From Calycina herbarum (taxonomy: Eukaryota; Ascomycota; Leotiomycetes; Helotiales; Pezizellaceae), in the NCBI GenBank assembly GCA_001414485.1, contig LLEY01000154.1, positions 82,063 to 146,062 on the forward strand: DNA of 64,000 nucleotides, read 5' to 3'. Below are positions 11,018 through 23,041 of this stretch, piece after piece. The translations under genes and the position numbers were made by a program. The notes beneath the pieces are model-generated. The model did no database searches. It saw nothing but the letters and a program-made list of their open reading frames with translations, and had not been told where the DNA came from. Numbering within the stretch: position 1 is the first letter of the stretch; the number at the start of each line of letters is the position of its first letter.

Positions 11018-12062
11018 ATGGGAAGCTCAAGTCCTTATCCGCAATTCGTCCTCTTGGGAGACTCGCTCATACAATACTCCACTCACCTCCATGCCCAAAA
11101 TGATAGCGAGGGTAGGCCAGTGGAGCAGCGAAACTTTTCTTTTGGCGCAGCACTAGCTGAGAGGGTTGAGAGGCGACTTGACATTGTCAATCGGTTTGTT
11201 TTTCTGCTCCTAATGCCATGATGAGAAGCTTGCTGAAATTCAATTAGCGGCTTCTCTGGTTACAACACGAGCAATATACTGTTCATCCTTGACAGCCTCA
11301 TCCCAAAGCCAGAATATGCCAAGGTTGATTACCTGGTGCGTCAATCAGTCTCTTTCATCGCTATAAATATTGTGGCCACTCACCTTTTCGAATCTTGTAT
11401 AATTGTTGTTGGCACTCGATCCGATGTATCTTGACATCCGTAAGCTGACTAGTCAGCTTCTACTTCTGGGAGCAAACGATTCTTGCCTTGAAACTAGTCC
11501 TACCAAACAACATGTCGGCCTTGATGAGTACCGAGAGAACCTCAAGAAGATCATCGAGCACGATTCAATCCAAAAGCATCACCCGACGATTCTGTTGGTT
11601 GCCCCGCCTCCCATTCATGAATTCCACTTGCTGGAGGAGGATCTGAAGGCAGGCAACGGTGGTTTGACAAGAAAGCAAGAAGTGACCAAAGAGTATGCCA
11701 GAGCCGCGAGGGAAGTTGCGTTAGAATTCCATGACAAAAAGGTTATCTTGGTTGATCTCTGGAAGGCCATGATGGACGACGTTCAAGCTGCAACTCCGGA
11801 TCATGATGTTGAGGCTGATTTGCCTGGATCGCTTCGTCGGGGCAAGAATGCGCGGCTTTATCAGCTCCTTGTGGATGGGTTACATCTCTCTGGCGAGAGC
11901 TATAAAATCTTCTTTAATGCTGTTCTTGCTGCTTTGGGTTGGGTTGATGATACAGTTGACAAAGAAGGCTGGGTATTTCCGTAAGTAAAGATATCCGGAC
12001 TCACAATTGAAACACCGCTAATAGAGCGTAGAAGATGGAATGATGCACCAAGAATGCTGTAG
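11018..12062 (+). CDS. IAH1: SGNH/GDSL hydrolase, isoamyl acetate-hydrolysing esterase-like
   Basis: Four exons: 11018-11193, 11248-11335, 11457-11980 and 12032-12062, giving 272 aa. Block I reads QFVLLGDSLIQYS with nucleophile Ser16 of the GDSL motif. Next comes a conserved GFSGYNTSN motif, then LLLLGANDSCL (block III, Asn95) and, near the C-terminus, the DGLHLSGESY block carrying the Asp and His. This order and the size match the IAH1-like branch of SGNH hydrolases, cytosolic esterases that cleave acetate esters of alcohols. The last exon is a judgement call. Without splicing, translation stops at 11982-11984 right after WVFP. Using the strong donor GTAAGT at 11981 adds RWNDAPRML, which resembles IAH1-type ends. 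Substrate is inferred only from the family. Confidence 0.82.
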
Positions 12063-13274
12063 AGAAAGAGGCAGTCTAGGTAGTTCTCTTTTGCTCCGGA
12101 AAATCTGTGCTGTAGAGGCGCTTGGAAATGTTTCCGATCGGAACAGGGGACCATCATCCATATATTGTAGGTACATCAGAAAAGAATTCGAAAATCAGAA
12201 TACCAAACTGTAGTCTTTCCAAGTGCAAATGCAGTGTTACCGTTACTCCAGCTGGCTAGTTCCGCACTACCCCACCACCCCTGCATTTGGACTGCTGGGC
12301 AGCACAGCACAGCGTAGCGTAGCCCGCAAGGGGGGCGTTTGATTCAGCATCACAACTCCACTCTACCTACCTCACAACTTCAACTCCCTCCCTCCATACT
12401 CTACCAGCACAGCACAACATCTCACACCTCACACCTCACAATTCCACCCGTCACTCCGAAATCTCCACAAAGGATCACGCGCATAATCTCACTAGACGCC
12501 TTCGTCTCTCAATACAGCAGCACCAACATCAACGTGCGCTATTTCAACCCCATCTCAGTCTTACACGATTCACCTGGACTCCGTTTGCTACATTAAGACC
12601 ACACAATATATCCCACCTCCCCTTTACCCTCAACCTACTCGAGCCACTGCGCCCAAAGTCAAAATCAACCACGCTTCCATCTGCAAGATCTGCACCTGAA
12701 TTCAACCTCCTTTTATAACGAATTACGAGCTTAGGACACAATCGGCCTCCATACTTTTACCCCTTCCTCCACTCCGATCCCTTCTGTCGGTACACATACA
12801 CGGTACACGCACGAATTTTCCGCATAGCCAGCTTTCGAAACAGCGGTCTATTTCCCCCCAAATATAAAAGCCCGGGCAGTGACCGGTGGTCGCAGGTCGA
12901 TGTGGTGGAGGAGGCGGGTACTGTGATTCCTGCATAGGCAGAGCATTGCTCAAGGGGTCGCTCGCTGCCTGTTTCGATAACCGCACCTCTTCGAAAGTTC
13001 TAGCTGCGAAAGGCAGTGCAGCAATCGTGCATTGCAGTATTCCTGGAATTTGTCACCTGTGAAAAGAGTCATATTTTGGAAGGGTTCAGAGGGTTCTCCG
13101 GTCGCGAATCATTCCTACTGCAGACGCAGCACCTGGAACTCGCCTTGTATTGTCTTTCCTCGGTCCACATCTCCCAATATCAACGCTGTTTATCCCATTT
13201 GCACGGAGTTTTCTGAGAAACGGGACCACTTTCCAGGCGAACTCTGACTCTCGGGTGACGAACGAAGTTCGGGC
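12063..13274. other. Intergenic region and probable long 5' leader
   Basis: Rich in CT/CA tracts such as CACCTCACACCTCACAATTCC near 12420, typical of fungal promoters and leaders. It probably holds the promoter and 5' untranslated region of the gene starting at 13275. Short overlapping frames on both strands have no recognisable motif and were not called. Confidence 0.5.
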
Positions 13275-15222
13275 ATGGATCCACAGTTCACACCAACTCG
13301 AGAAGAATTGTACCATGTCCAGATGGACGTTAAACATGTTCAAGCTGTTCAGATCAACCATGCAGAAAGATTGCTGAGGCTGGAGAAACGCCAGGCTGAT
13401 GACGCTGCTCTGAAATCTGTCTGGGGGAATGGTTCTCCATTTCCAAGCGTACTGAGCGGGACCCCTCAGCAAGGTTAGTAATTTTGTCTTGCTACAAAAT
13501 GAAAGATAGACTAATAATTTGATAGGTCCAGTTCAGCACCACCCGGCGGACGTCTTCGATGACTTTGATGACGAACAAAGCCATAATCTTCTTGGCAGCC
13601 TCCAGCTAGAAGCTGATGAAGAGCCGGTGCGTCGTGGAGCCTCGAGAGCAAACAGCGTTCGATTTGACGTGAGCGCTCTCCAAGGTTCAAATTGGAACCC
13701 AGGCTCAAGAAGTTCCGGAGATTTTGGTCCTGTCCGCCCAAGCAGTGGTATTGGGAGCCACCCCATGACAGAACGATCATTATCACACAAATCAGACGGC
13801 AGGCATAGCTCAGCTGGGCATTCAGTGCATTCCATGCATTCCAATCCATCAGGAAGAAACAGTAGCCTTGGTCTTGATACCAATTTCATCGTTGGTGGCC
13901 AAGACGATGACTCTCCAGTCGACACACCTGACCCACCCCCTGGTTTATTCGTCTTGGGATCTGTGCCTTCAATCATTCGATGCTGGTTGACAACGAATTT
14001 CTCTCACAATGCATTGCTTTATGCTGATATCTGCTCTGGCTCTCAGAGGTCTGTTCTCGACTACAGTTTGGTAAAGGAGCTCGGACTCACAGAGCAAATC
14101 CAGAAGACTCCAGCTGGTCGCCATCATATCAGACTTCCCGTATATCTTCCTGAAGCCATCATAACTCAGCCAACTTCGAGATCAAATAGCCCTGCTCCGC
14201 AACTCCCAACACTTAGTGCGGATTTCGAAATTGTAGGACTTGCCCAACGCAGCACTCTTGAGCGCAAACAGGGAATTCGTATTATTCTTGGCAGTGATAT
14301 CCTCCGCGCACATAATGCGGATATTTTCTTCTCCCAGAATCTTATGACACTCTATGGCGATGATCGCAGCAAACTCTCTGTTCCATTTGTTAGACCTGAA
14401 GACGACGCCTTGTTCAAAAATCTTTGCACTTCCAATCTTCCACCGGAAAAGAACGAATTGAAAGCGACCGCTGCCCCTTTCACCCCAATAGATTCCAAAT
14501 CCAAATCCGAAGCCACCCCTCCTGTCCGCAACTCCGTTTTTCCTAATGGACAAGAAGAAGTAGCGAAAGCCACGCACTCTGACAATACCGCACGAGGAAC
14601 CTCAGCAACACAACCCGAATCGCCGTTTACTCCTGTATCTATGTCAGAACTGAGTGCTCTCGATCGAGTCACCAGTGTCCAAGAAAGTACTTCTTCTACT
14701 CTCAATAATTCGGGTTCAGAAAATTCCCATGGCGGTGAACACTCGCAAGACGCAGACGCATCCGAAGCAATTGTATCACCAGAGTCCAATCGCCGAGACT
14801 CTTCTGTTGGAATCTGGGGATCCTGGCGCCAGGGAACTGTCAATGGTGGTGAGAGCGGCCGCGATGCCGAAACCACAAGTGGCTACCAACGCGCAGTTCG
14901 AGGTGGCAGAAGCATGAAAGTTCTCAAGCCATCCTCAAAGTCCGTCTCTTCCATTGCAGTACCTTCCCGGTCAACCTCTTCAGCGCGCACAGGAACTGCC
15001 TATGAACCGACACCACTCCCTCGGCCAGCCGTTGAGATGCGGAGAAAGAGCCAGGTGGAGAACGCGCCTTTGAAATGGGAATCCAAACGGATCTCCTCGG
15101 AGGAACAGAAGCCACAGCGGACGGTCGTGACTACCATTCCTCGATCGGAGAATCCTGTTGGCGGTGCTAGTGCTTTTTCATGGATGAAACCTGCGAGCAA
15201 GAAGGCCACGACTGCGGAATGA
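13275..15222 (+). CDS. Protein with a retropepsin-like fold and disordered tails
   Basis: Two exons, 13275-13473 and 13526-15222, encode 631 aa with a 52-bp GT..AG intron. The N-terminus (MDPQFTPTREELYHVQ) forms a short likely coiled coil and is followed by a long Ser/Gly/His-rich linker. Residues about 207-345 look folded: FVLGSVPSIIRCWLTTNF, then YADICSGSQRSVLDYSLVKE and later IILGSDILRAHNADIFF..LMTLYGDD. The D-[ICS]-G-S plus I-L-G-x-D-x-L pattern recalls retropepsin-like aspartic proteases (D-T-G and I-L-G-x-D-F-L), but the DTG is imperfect, so activity is doubtful. The C-terminal half is low-complexity, rich in Ser, Thr and Glu. The gene itself is secure because the frame is 1.7 kb long. 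Function is unknown to me, and the fold assignment is inference from short motifs. Confidence 0.8.
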
Positions 15223-15695
15223 TGTGCAATGTTCCTTTAATAAGAGGCAGGTGGATCATGTGGCTTAGGCTGTGTGTACTTTTGGGATTCGGATGTCAGT
15301 TTAGTTAAAGATCATAGAATAGACTTTCTGACGTGATATGCAATCATCAAATACCTTCCTTTTTCATCATGATTGTGAAAAAGTTCTCTATGTTGTAAAA
15401 TGATTCTTCTGTTCGTCATTCCTCTCTTGGCTGTCTTTATAAACCAAATAGCGATTGCTTAGCGAACCGTTATGAATTTCTACACTCCTGGATTGAAGTA
15501 ATTTTGAATGAGTTCTAGGCAATTCAGCGAAGCACTGTATCATAAAAGCATGGGTCTGATTTCTTTCTCTTTTGAACTCAGCAATGCACATATTTTACCA
15601 CCCTCTTAAGAGTAGACCAGGAAGCACATCAAGGGCAAAATATCAAAGGCCCCCTTCCAATAGAGAAGACTACTGTACCAAAAAAAATCAAAGTT

Positions 15696-15757
15696 AGTAA
15701 TGCCTAGTCTTGAACTGGGGGAATGAGTCCGGTGCGCTTCCACTGCACCTTATTACT
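15696..15757 (-). pseudogene. tRNA-like relic lacking a normal anticodon arm
   Basis: On the minus strand the ends pair as an acceptor-like stem (AGTAAT..ATTACT). A D-arm-like hairpin, GTGC-AGTGGAAGC-GCAC, follows. Near the 3' end is a T-arm-like hairpin, CCCAG-TTCAAGA-CTAGG, with one mismatch. Between them CGGACTCATTCC replaces the usual anticodon arm and variable loop, making the unit about 62 nt instead of 72 or more. The CTCAT word hints at a CAT-anticodon (Met) ancestor. A run of eight T lies 10-20 bp downstream. Most likely a deleted tRNA gene; not callable as functional. Confidence 0.3.
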
Positions 15758-16949
15758 TGATATCAACTACTCTGCTATTTCTCAGGGAAGGTGTTATTTC
15801 TAATTATAAAATAGTCAGTATGGGAATATCTTTGGAGTTTGGCAATTGATTTGTTGTTGGTGGGGGTAGGGGGATGTTTGTGAATGCAGTAGAAGAATTT
15901 TAAGAATGTGAGTTTCTGAATACTTCCAAAAGATGTAACAAAATAATCATCAAACCGTTTCGAGGCGTGTGAACCTCATCATACATCCTCGTGCTCGTCG
16001 CAGGATTAATTCCATTCATACTATGGTCAGGAGTTTAGGGCTAGATTTTTCCTTTTGCCTGACACTCTCTCTTGTTATTACGTTTGCTGGAATATCGTGT
16101 GGGGAAATGCTGAGCGGGGTGACGGGTTGGTTTTGGGAAGGAGGAGAGAAAGTTGGGCTGGGTATTGAATACATCACGAAGAGGTTGAGAGACTTCTCCA
16201 TGGATAAAAGTTTGAATGTTTAATTTGGTACTAACTAAAAACATATTTTCTAGTGACAATGTCGACTTTGTACCTCTCAGGGGTTCAATTTCATAAATCT
16301 CTCGCTTAGCGATTCAAAAGGGGCAAGTGTTGCGTCAAACGAGGTCATCAGTTTACTATTGGAGCTAAGCTCATGATTTATTCACCTGCATTGTGAGCAC
16401 AGAAACTTTGGAAAAGCTCTCAACTCAGCACATCAGCATTGGTAAAATGGACTGAGTTCAAGTGTTCGAGGGGGGTTGATGTGTTGTTCGGCGAAGGTTG
16501 GTATCAAACAGAGCTCCTTGGCATACAAGCTGCTTGAAATAAACGAACACCACAGATGGTTGCAAGACTTTGTAGGCGAATTACTGAGTATTTAAGTGCT
16601 TATAAATGGTGTCGCGTTGAGAAAGATAGACGTTGCTCGTCTCCCAAATCTCAATATTGGGGCAATTGACGTAGGACGCAACTCTTTTTTTTGCTGCTGT
16701 CGTGGAGGAAATGAGTACGCTTTAACATGTTGGAGCTCACACTATCATGGGGTTTACGGCACTGGTATTATTTGAATGTTTACTAAACTGAATTCCTGAC
16801 ATAGATATGGGTAACACTCGAAACTTTCTTCCGAGATAGATGCTTGGATGGTTTCCATCGACAAGGGACTTCCGATTTGTTGGAACTCTGTTGTTGAGTT
16901 AAGTGCAGACTTAAGGAGAAATTTGTTTTTATTTTGCAAAGTTCTATTA

Positions 16950-17467
16950 CAGTCAGTTGCGATTTAACCTTGAATTCAGCACTTTTTTTGTAAACCGTGC
17001 TTTTTTGAAAAAATCTCTACTTTTCCCCTTTTTCTATCTTACTTTGCTCTTTACTAGATAGCAACACATGTTAGTAGACTATAGATAACAGGAAACAAGA
17101 GCTCTATATGTCTCCTATCACCTTATAAACTTTTTATATATAAAACAGAAGTTTATATTTATGTTCTCCTTTTTGTAAGGTCTTAGCAGAGGCTGAAATG
17201 CTTAGTAAGCTTAAGACAAGGAATGTGAAATTCTTTTAAGAAAAGGGTATTTTCTAATAAGTATCTATTTCTTAGTTTATATTTGTTATACTTATTATTA
17301 AATAGTAAAAGATAGAGAAGAGAGATAACTAGATATAGCGGTTCTTTCTAGTTAGGTCTTGCCACTTTTAGAGTACTTTTATTTTCTGCCTCTCAATAAA
17401 AGAGGGAGAAATAAAAGCTTGGTTTTTAAAAAAACGCCTGAATTAAAGGTTAATTCGCAACTCACAG
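16950..17467. mobile_element. Tc1/mariner-like MITE with 41-bp terminal inverted repeats
   Basis: The left end starts CAGTCAGTTGCGATTTAACC and continues to a T-run near 16990. The right end, read as its complement, starts CTGTGAGTTGCGAATTAACC and likewise runs into a T-run. The two ends match at most positions over about 41 bp. Both are flanked by TA (16948-16949 and 17468-17469), the target duplication of Tc1/mariner elements, and the ends begin with CA(G/T)G-like sequence. The 520-bp interior is strongly AT-rich and has no transposase frame, so it is a non-autonomous, decayed copy. Confidence 0.75.
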
Positions 17468-19895
17468 TACTACATTAGTGGTGCTGCAATTAAGCAGTGT
17501 ATTAAATGGGTAGAGTTAAGTGAGGTAGACCGTATAGTAGTAGTATATGCTACTCCATACTCGATTCTGAGTGTTACTCTTCGCAATTCACTACTACTTG
17601 AGTAATATTCGAGCACCCCAGTAGTTTATTTTTACACTGTAATTAAGTGACATTGTGAAGGGGCTTTTCAAAAGTGTAACTGGTCACTAGGATGCAACAA
17701 ACTCAGAACCTCTTTAAAGTTATGAAAATTGAAGTAGATAGTGAAGAGCTTCATAAAGTAAAATCCTGTATCAGTTAAGGATTGAGCTCCCTGAAATTTT
17801 GACACGAAGTAGGAGGCTCAAAAGAGGGACTTGAGTGGCAAGTTGATAGTAGCATTGGCACAATGATACCTTCGAACCTAATTAAATGCGGCTCAGTAAG
17901 ATATTGTACATATTGCTTCTTGCGCCCTGAGGCATATCAAATTTCGGAAATTTCGGATTTACACCCAAACCAGGCAAGAAATCAAGTAGTAACACGACAT
18001 GTATTAGAGGCCCCGAGAACATTCCTTACCTTCCTTTATTTTACCTCTGTCACATCTCAGCTCACAGAGACAAGCATATCGTACATATCGCGGCAAAAAA
18101 ATAAATTAAAAAGACATTGTAATCCCATTGGGGTGTCACGAAATGTGGCAAAATAGTAGATGGCGAGTAGAAAACGGGCAAAAATCACACCGGGAGGCCG
18201 GGAGGATCGATGACGTCCTACCTGCCTTTGTTGTAACTATTTCAGGCCACAGCATGTGTTGGTGTTGTTACATATACTCGGCTAAATAAGACGCCAGGTA
18301 GTTTCAGCCCTCGGCGGGATGATGGGGCGGAAGGCTGAGTGACACCCAATCACCACCCTATTGGTAATTCCATCTCTCCAACCGGCTGTATCGTTTCGTG
18401 GCAACAACAAGGGTCGGTTTTCTCGGGCATATATAATGTTCCAAATGAACTGGAGGCGTTGACTTGAACCAATGATTGGGCTTATGTCGTGTTGCCCGAG
18501 GCTTTTTTGTACAGACGCAGAAGGAGATACACAAGTGCAATAGTGGGTGTGATACATTAGCGGCTACTAATTCGTAGATGATGGTATGACTTTTCGTTAC
18601 ACTTTCTTTTGTGTGGTAGCCCTCATACCGGCACATAATTCCGGAGACCCTCCAAGAATTCTAAACATCAAGTGCGCACCTGTCATTGGCTTTAATCTTG
18701 AATTAGATAATTTCCTTGAAGAGGATGTGATATAGGTACTGGATCTCAAATGAGGTAGTTGCGGAGCGGACTCCGCATATTGCCTGTCAGCCCTATCAAG
18801 TAGGCATAATAGCAGCTGGCCCCCTAGCTGCTTTGCCAGATCATCGTATCGTAGATCATACTGACAAGATCGATATGGTGATGTGTTCTGGTAATCAAGT
18901 CGAGTCCAACAAAAAGCAACAAAAAAAGCCCACGTCAAGTTGGTCTTACTGTTTGCAAAACTTGTCGCCTTGAATACCTCTTCGGTTCAATAGTGAGTCA
19001 CTCAACGATTCGCGTCTGCCTTGCCAGTAAAACAAAATCAACTCATCACAGTTGTATCACAAACCAAATTTGTTGGTACCAACGATCCTCGTTGTTGGGA
19101 TTCGATTTCCAAAAGGAGGAAACCCCACACTACTGGCTTGACGGAAGAACGATGATACCTCCCGCCTTCCTGCTCCCATTATCAATGCTTATGCCGGTTT
19201 ATGATATTGACAAGGAATGAAGTCGTAACAAAGATAGCCGCCGTTCTCGGTTCGAAAACGGCCACCCGGCCTCATGTGAGTAAATTCCTCCCGAGGGGGC
19301 TTCGGTGAGTGCTTTCAGCTCGACGACACGCAAAAAGTGCGTCCCAACATCCTGTGGCGTAAGTCTACATTTCTAAGATAACCAATAATAAAATTCGTAG
19401 GCAGAGATTTTTTCCTCGTTCTCGTTCAGCAACTCAGCTAAGTCATTCAACTCATCACTTTATCGCCCCCGCATGCTAGTATGCGGCGTAGTCGTTGGCC
19501 CCATACTGACTGGGGTCTCCCCTTTTCTGTGTTGTGCTGGAAAAAATTTCTGTCGGCGGCTATTCCACCAACCACCAACCACCAACCGTACCGAAATGGC
19601 AGATCAAAAACTGGGTCGTTGACTTTCATAAAGAAGCGCGATATTGGATAGAAATGAATGTATTGGTGGTCGGCAATAAGTAAGCATACCTCAAACAAAC
19701 AGATGACGCATGCTGTTGGTAGAGAAAAGATGGTGGGGAAAAAATGAAAAGAAAGAAATCTAGTGTACAAAATCCAACGAGAAAAGAATCAAATAAAAAG
19801 ACAGTAGAATAGGGTTTCCAGCAAGAGTTGATGCTCCTGAGATTGCAAAGTTTCCAAAGTTTTCAAAGAGATGCTCGCAAAAAATCAGCCAAAAT

Positions 19896-20585
19896 CTAGG
19901 GATCATTCTGTCCGTAACCATTCTGCCATCCGTTGCCTGCACTGTTCCAATTGTTCCCTTCTTGAGTTCCACTCCCATATTCCCAGTCATTGCCATAAGA
20001 AGAACCCCCAGAAGGGGTTGTCTGATATGGTGACATGGATGGGTTTGGGCTTGAATAAGACGTTTGTTGGTGGTGAGAAAGTGGTGTTGTATAGGCCCCA
20101 GAATTGACAGGTTCTGGTGTGCTGTACCAACTCGTTGTATTGTCACCGTATGTTTGATTCGATTGGGCTGGAAAAGAAGACGAACAGTCTTGCATCGATG
20201 CTTGGGAGTTCGGATCGTTTGCTTGCCCTTGGTCTGAAAAAAAACTATCAGCACATATCATTTGCACTCTGTGGAACTTTTGTATTACTCTGCATCGTAT
20301 TGTCGGCATTCAATTCCAAGATTTCTAAGAATATGTCAACGAGAAAGTACTTTGCAAAACGTCGATAGCCTTACGTGTACGCCACCCCGGATGCTTTGTC
20401 TCGATGTGCTTCCTCGTTCTCTCTTTCCGAGTGGAACTATAACCACATCCAGGATAATCGCAGTCGAATTTTCTCTGTTGGTGTACTTCACGATGATGTC
20501 TCTCCAGGTCTGGCCTACGAGAAAAAGTACGGGTGCAGTCGGTGCATGGTATTGGTTGTGCCATTGGAGGGGGTCGATTATGCAT
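19896..20585 (-). CDS. Small C2H2 zinc-finger protein with Gly/Ser/Asn-rich tail
   Basis: Two exons, 20375-20585 and 19896-20233, separated by a 141-bp GT..AG intron, encode 182 aa. Two adjacent C2H2 fingers lie at the N-terminus: C14-x2-C17..H30-x4-H35 (CTDCTRTFSRRPDLERHHRE) and C42-x4-C47..H60-x4-H65 (CDYPGCGYSSTRKERTRKHI). The rest is a low-complexity tail rich in Ser, Gln, Asn, Tyr and Gly, typical of a disordered or activation region. A DNA-binding transcription regulator in the nucleus is the natural reading, but targets are unknown. The start at 20585 is the first in-frame ATG; the frame is open upstream to about 20630 without an ATG, so an upstream exon is possible. Confidence 0.75.
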
Positions 20586-22630
20586 TTTTATGTGATGAAA
20601 TGGTGTTTGAATATTCGAGTACTTGGACAACTTGGAGTATATATAATAATTAGGTTCTCAAGGATTGGCATCAGGATCAAGCAAGGCAAAAGGCGCAGAC
20701 CAACAAAGAGCTAGGTAGACTTTAACTTGTTGGAAAACCTTACTCACCAGTAGCGAAACAATCCCAGATGTAACTAATCTACCTTCCATCACAGTGGTAT
20801 GCTGCAATGCAAGCATACTCACATGCATTGGAATAACGTTCTGACTCCTTGGCCCTTAGGCCGTAGGTATGGCTTCTCCCTGTCCCTACCTACCTGGAGA
20901 AACGATAGAAAGCGGGGTTAGAAGTGCCGCAAATGAGCCCCCCTCCGCCTGCGAATCGGGGCATGAAGCTTCTGCTTCCTTTTAGGAACCCGTCACCTTG
21001 CATTCCAACCACTCCCGTTCCTGAACTGACTTGGAGGAATTTTAGTTCTGAGATTCCGATAGCCGGGGAGCCCAGTTTATCATAATCAAAGAGTTGGGCT
21101 GCAGATGAGGTTACAGGTAAGTGAAACGTGCGCTATTAGAGGCTTGAGTATGGATTTTGTTGCAGGTCACCAACTCAATTTTAAGACTGCCCAGGCAAGT
21201 AGAAGGATTCCAGAAAACAGGTCTCCAAATGGTGGCTTCCTTCCACTGAGAAGATATATACGGCCCATTGGCGTATTTTGATGGTTTTGTTTGAAAGAAA
21301 CGGCAAACAGGGGCGTTAAGAAAGGATTGCTTCAGATTTCGCAGATGGGGTGGTGTCAAGAACTCCTCTGGAGAACCTTCAGCGCAGGAAAAACACCACA
21401 GGCAGTCGCCCAACCTAAATCGACGGAATTGAAAGGAACGATAATAGGGTTCCCTTCTTCTTCAGCAACCCCAAGCGCAAATCAGGAAATGAATCAAGCC
21501 ATCAGAGGCACATTCAAACGATGCGGCCATCCTTAAATCAAGTGGCGACCGTTAAATTTCTGACAATATTGGGAGGCTCGGCCCGTAGCATTGTTTCTTC
21601 TTCTAGCGGGCGAAATTCAGAGTACCTAGGGGAGGTAGTGCTCGCTATCGACGCCCTCGAGGAGATCATCGGTAGGAGTGGTCTACTCCTTCATGACTGC
21701 AGCTGACAATGCAGTTGCCCACTACAACAGGGGGCTTGCCCAATTCGCAATCGTGAGCTGCCAAAGACGGTTGATGAGCACCGATGTCCAGCTAAAATGG
21801 CAAAACCGACGAATGATAGAGCCTGGTCTCCATGTAGGAGAAAATCTGGAAGCTGTACAAGTACTCTATTGGCGGGAAACCAGAATTTCTAAGGAACATG
21901 ATCAGAACCATCACACCCAAACACCCCACAACGCCGCACTTAAGCAGCGGCTGTCAATTGGATGGAGATGCTTTCTTGCGTTGTACATGTTTAATACATT
22001 AATACAACCAAAGCAGGCTTTTTATTGACTATGGTGTGGCAGTTGCCAACTCTGGGCAGCTTGGGCAGCTGCACATAGGATAGTGTACTGTCGGAATGAC
22101 TAGTCAAGGGCTCACTATCGTTTGTAAAGACTAGCCATCATTTTTTGTCCCATGGCGAGTGTTCCGTGTTCTTTGCGACCAGTCACCAGCCGTCTTCCGC
22201 GGGTGATGGCGAATCAATCATCCACTGAACTGGAAAAGCAACATTGGGGGGCAAATACCGCTCCTGAGGCCAGCCATAATGGATTCAAGCTCATGGTAAC
22301 AACGCTACATAAATAAAGTAAGTTACTCATCGAACGAGTTTCGGAGAATTCGATTGCAAACTTACCTATGCGTCGGCAGCCTGAATCGGTTGGGTTTTGA
22401 AGATACCGCTTTCGGAATGGTGTTCTCCAATCAATAAGTCTTAAAACTGGCGATAAGGGACACCAGAATTGTACTTCGTGAGTCTCAAATGCGTTGATTG
22501 CGACCTCTTAGGCACCTATTAAAGCTTCTGAGGAAGTGCAAAAAGTCACATGGTTAAGGTTATATGCACGTGAATTTAGGCGCCACAGGCGCAGCGGCCC
22601 TGAGCTGCCACCTAACTTCCCTGTGGGTGT
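20586..22630. other. Intergenic stretch without supportable gene
   Basis: Several short frames exist on both strands (for example around 21111-21413 minus and 21678-22028 plus), but none shows family motifs, repeated structure or convincing splice signals. The near part presumably carries the promoter of the zinc-finger gene. Confidence 0.45.
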
Positions 22631-23041
22631 TTGAATGACAACTTCAGCCTCAGGAAACCAACTTCAAAAGATAACACAGAATGCCTCCTCTTGGAAAGTA
22701 TCTACCATTCCTATATCGCGGCTATCAACAATCGTGACTGGTCCCTGGTCGCATCTGACTACGTCCAACCAACTGTTATCCACAATGGCACCAAGACAAC
22801 CAACATACAGTACGCAACCATGATTGAAGCCAGTCACATTCCTTTTGGATTGAGGGCTGAATTTGTCCCACAAATGTTGGTTGTGGACCCAGACAAGGGA
22901 ACTGTTGGATGCAGGCTGAAAATCGAATTTGATGGCGGGAAGCGGAAATTATGGGAGAACGTGTTCTATCAATTCACCGATGGGAAGATCGGTGAGGTGT
23001 TCAGCATGGTTGAAGATGCAGAAACTGGTGAGAAGGTATGA
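22631..23041 (+). CDS. SnoaL/NTF2-like small protein, 5' end unresolved
   Basis: The frame runs to a TGA at 23039-23041 and encodes about 136 residues containing ESIYHSYIAAINNRDWSLVA, a central VIHNG and NIQYATMIEASH, then CRLKIEFDGGKRKLWENVFY and FTDGKIGEVFSMVEDAE. This is the usual order for SnoaL-like (NTF2 fold) proteins: an N-terminal helix pair, then a cone-shaped curved sheet ending in W-E-x-x-x-Y and G-K-I. Such proteins are small cyclases, isomerases or binding proteins. No ATG lies in frame at the 5' end; the nearby ATG at 22635 is in a different frame. So the gene either has an upstream exon, uses a non-ATG start, or carries a 1-nt deletion near its 5' end. Substrate cannot be inferred. 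Confidence 0.55.
   Translation: MNDNFSLRKPTSKDNTECLLLESIYHSYIAAINNRDWSLVASDYVQPTVIHNGTKTTNIQYATMIEASHIPFGLRAEFVPQMLVVDPDKGTVGCRLKIEFDGGKRKLWENVFYQFTDGKIGEVFSMVEDAETGEKV

Larger units (their letters stand above)
15223..19895. other. Repeat-rich, gene-poor stretch
   Basis: No protein-coding gene can be supported. The stretch contains the 3' flank of the 13275-15222 gene, a tRNA-like relic at 15696-15757, a mariner-like MITE at 16950-17467 and AT-rich decayed sequence around 17000-17700. Minus-strand frames between 18282 and 18938 overlap each other and carry no family signature. The 19.2-19.45 kb part is GC-richer and looks like a leader or a short non-coding unit (possible GTAAGT..TAG intron at about 19360-19400), but nothing identifies it. 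Confidence 0.5.

Noticed and set aside
18282..18938. Overlapping minus-strand frames of 91-113 codons
   Set aside because: They overlap in different frames, none has protein-like motifs, and the region is repeat-rich.
19220..19231. AAGTCGTAACAA, identical to a conserved word at the 3' end of 18S rRNA
   Set aside because: The match is 12 bases only; the flanks do not resemble rRNA or a spacer.
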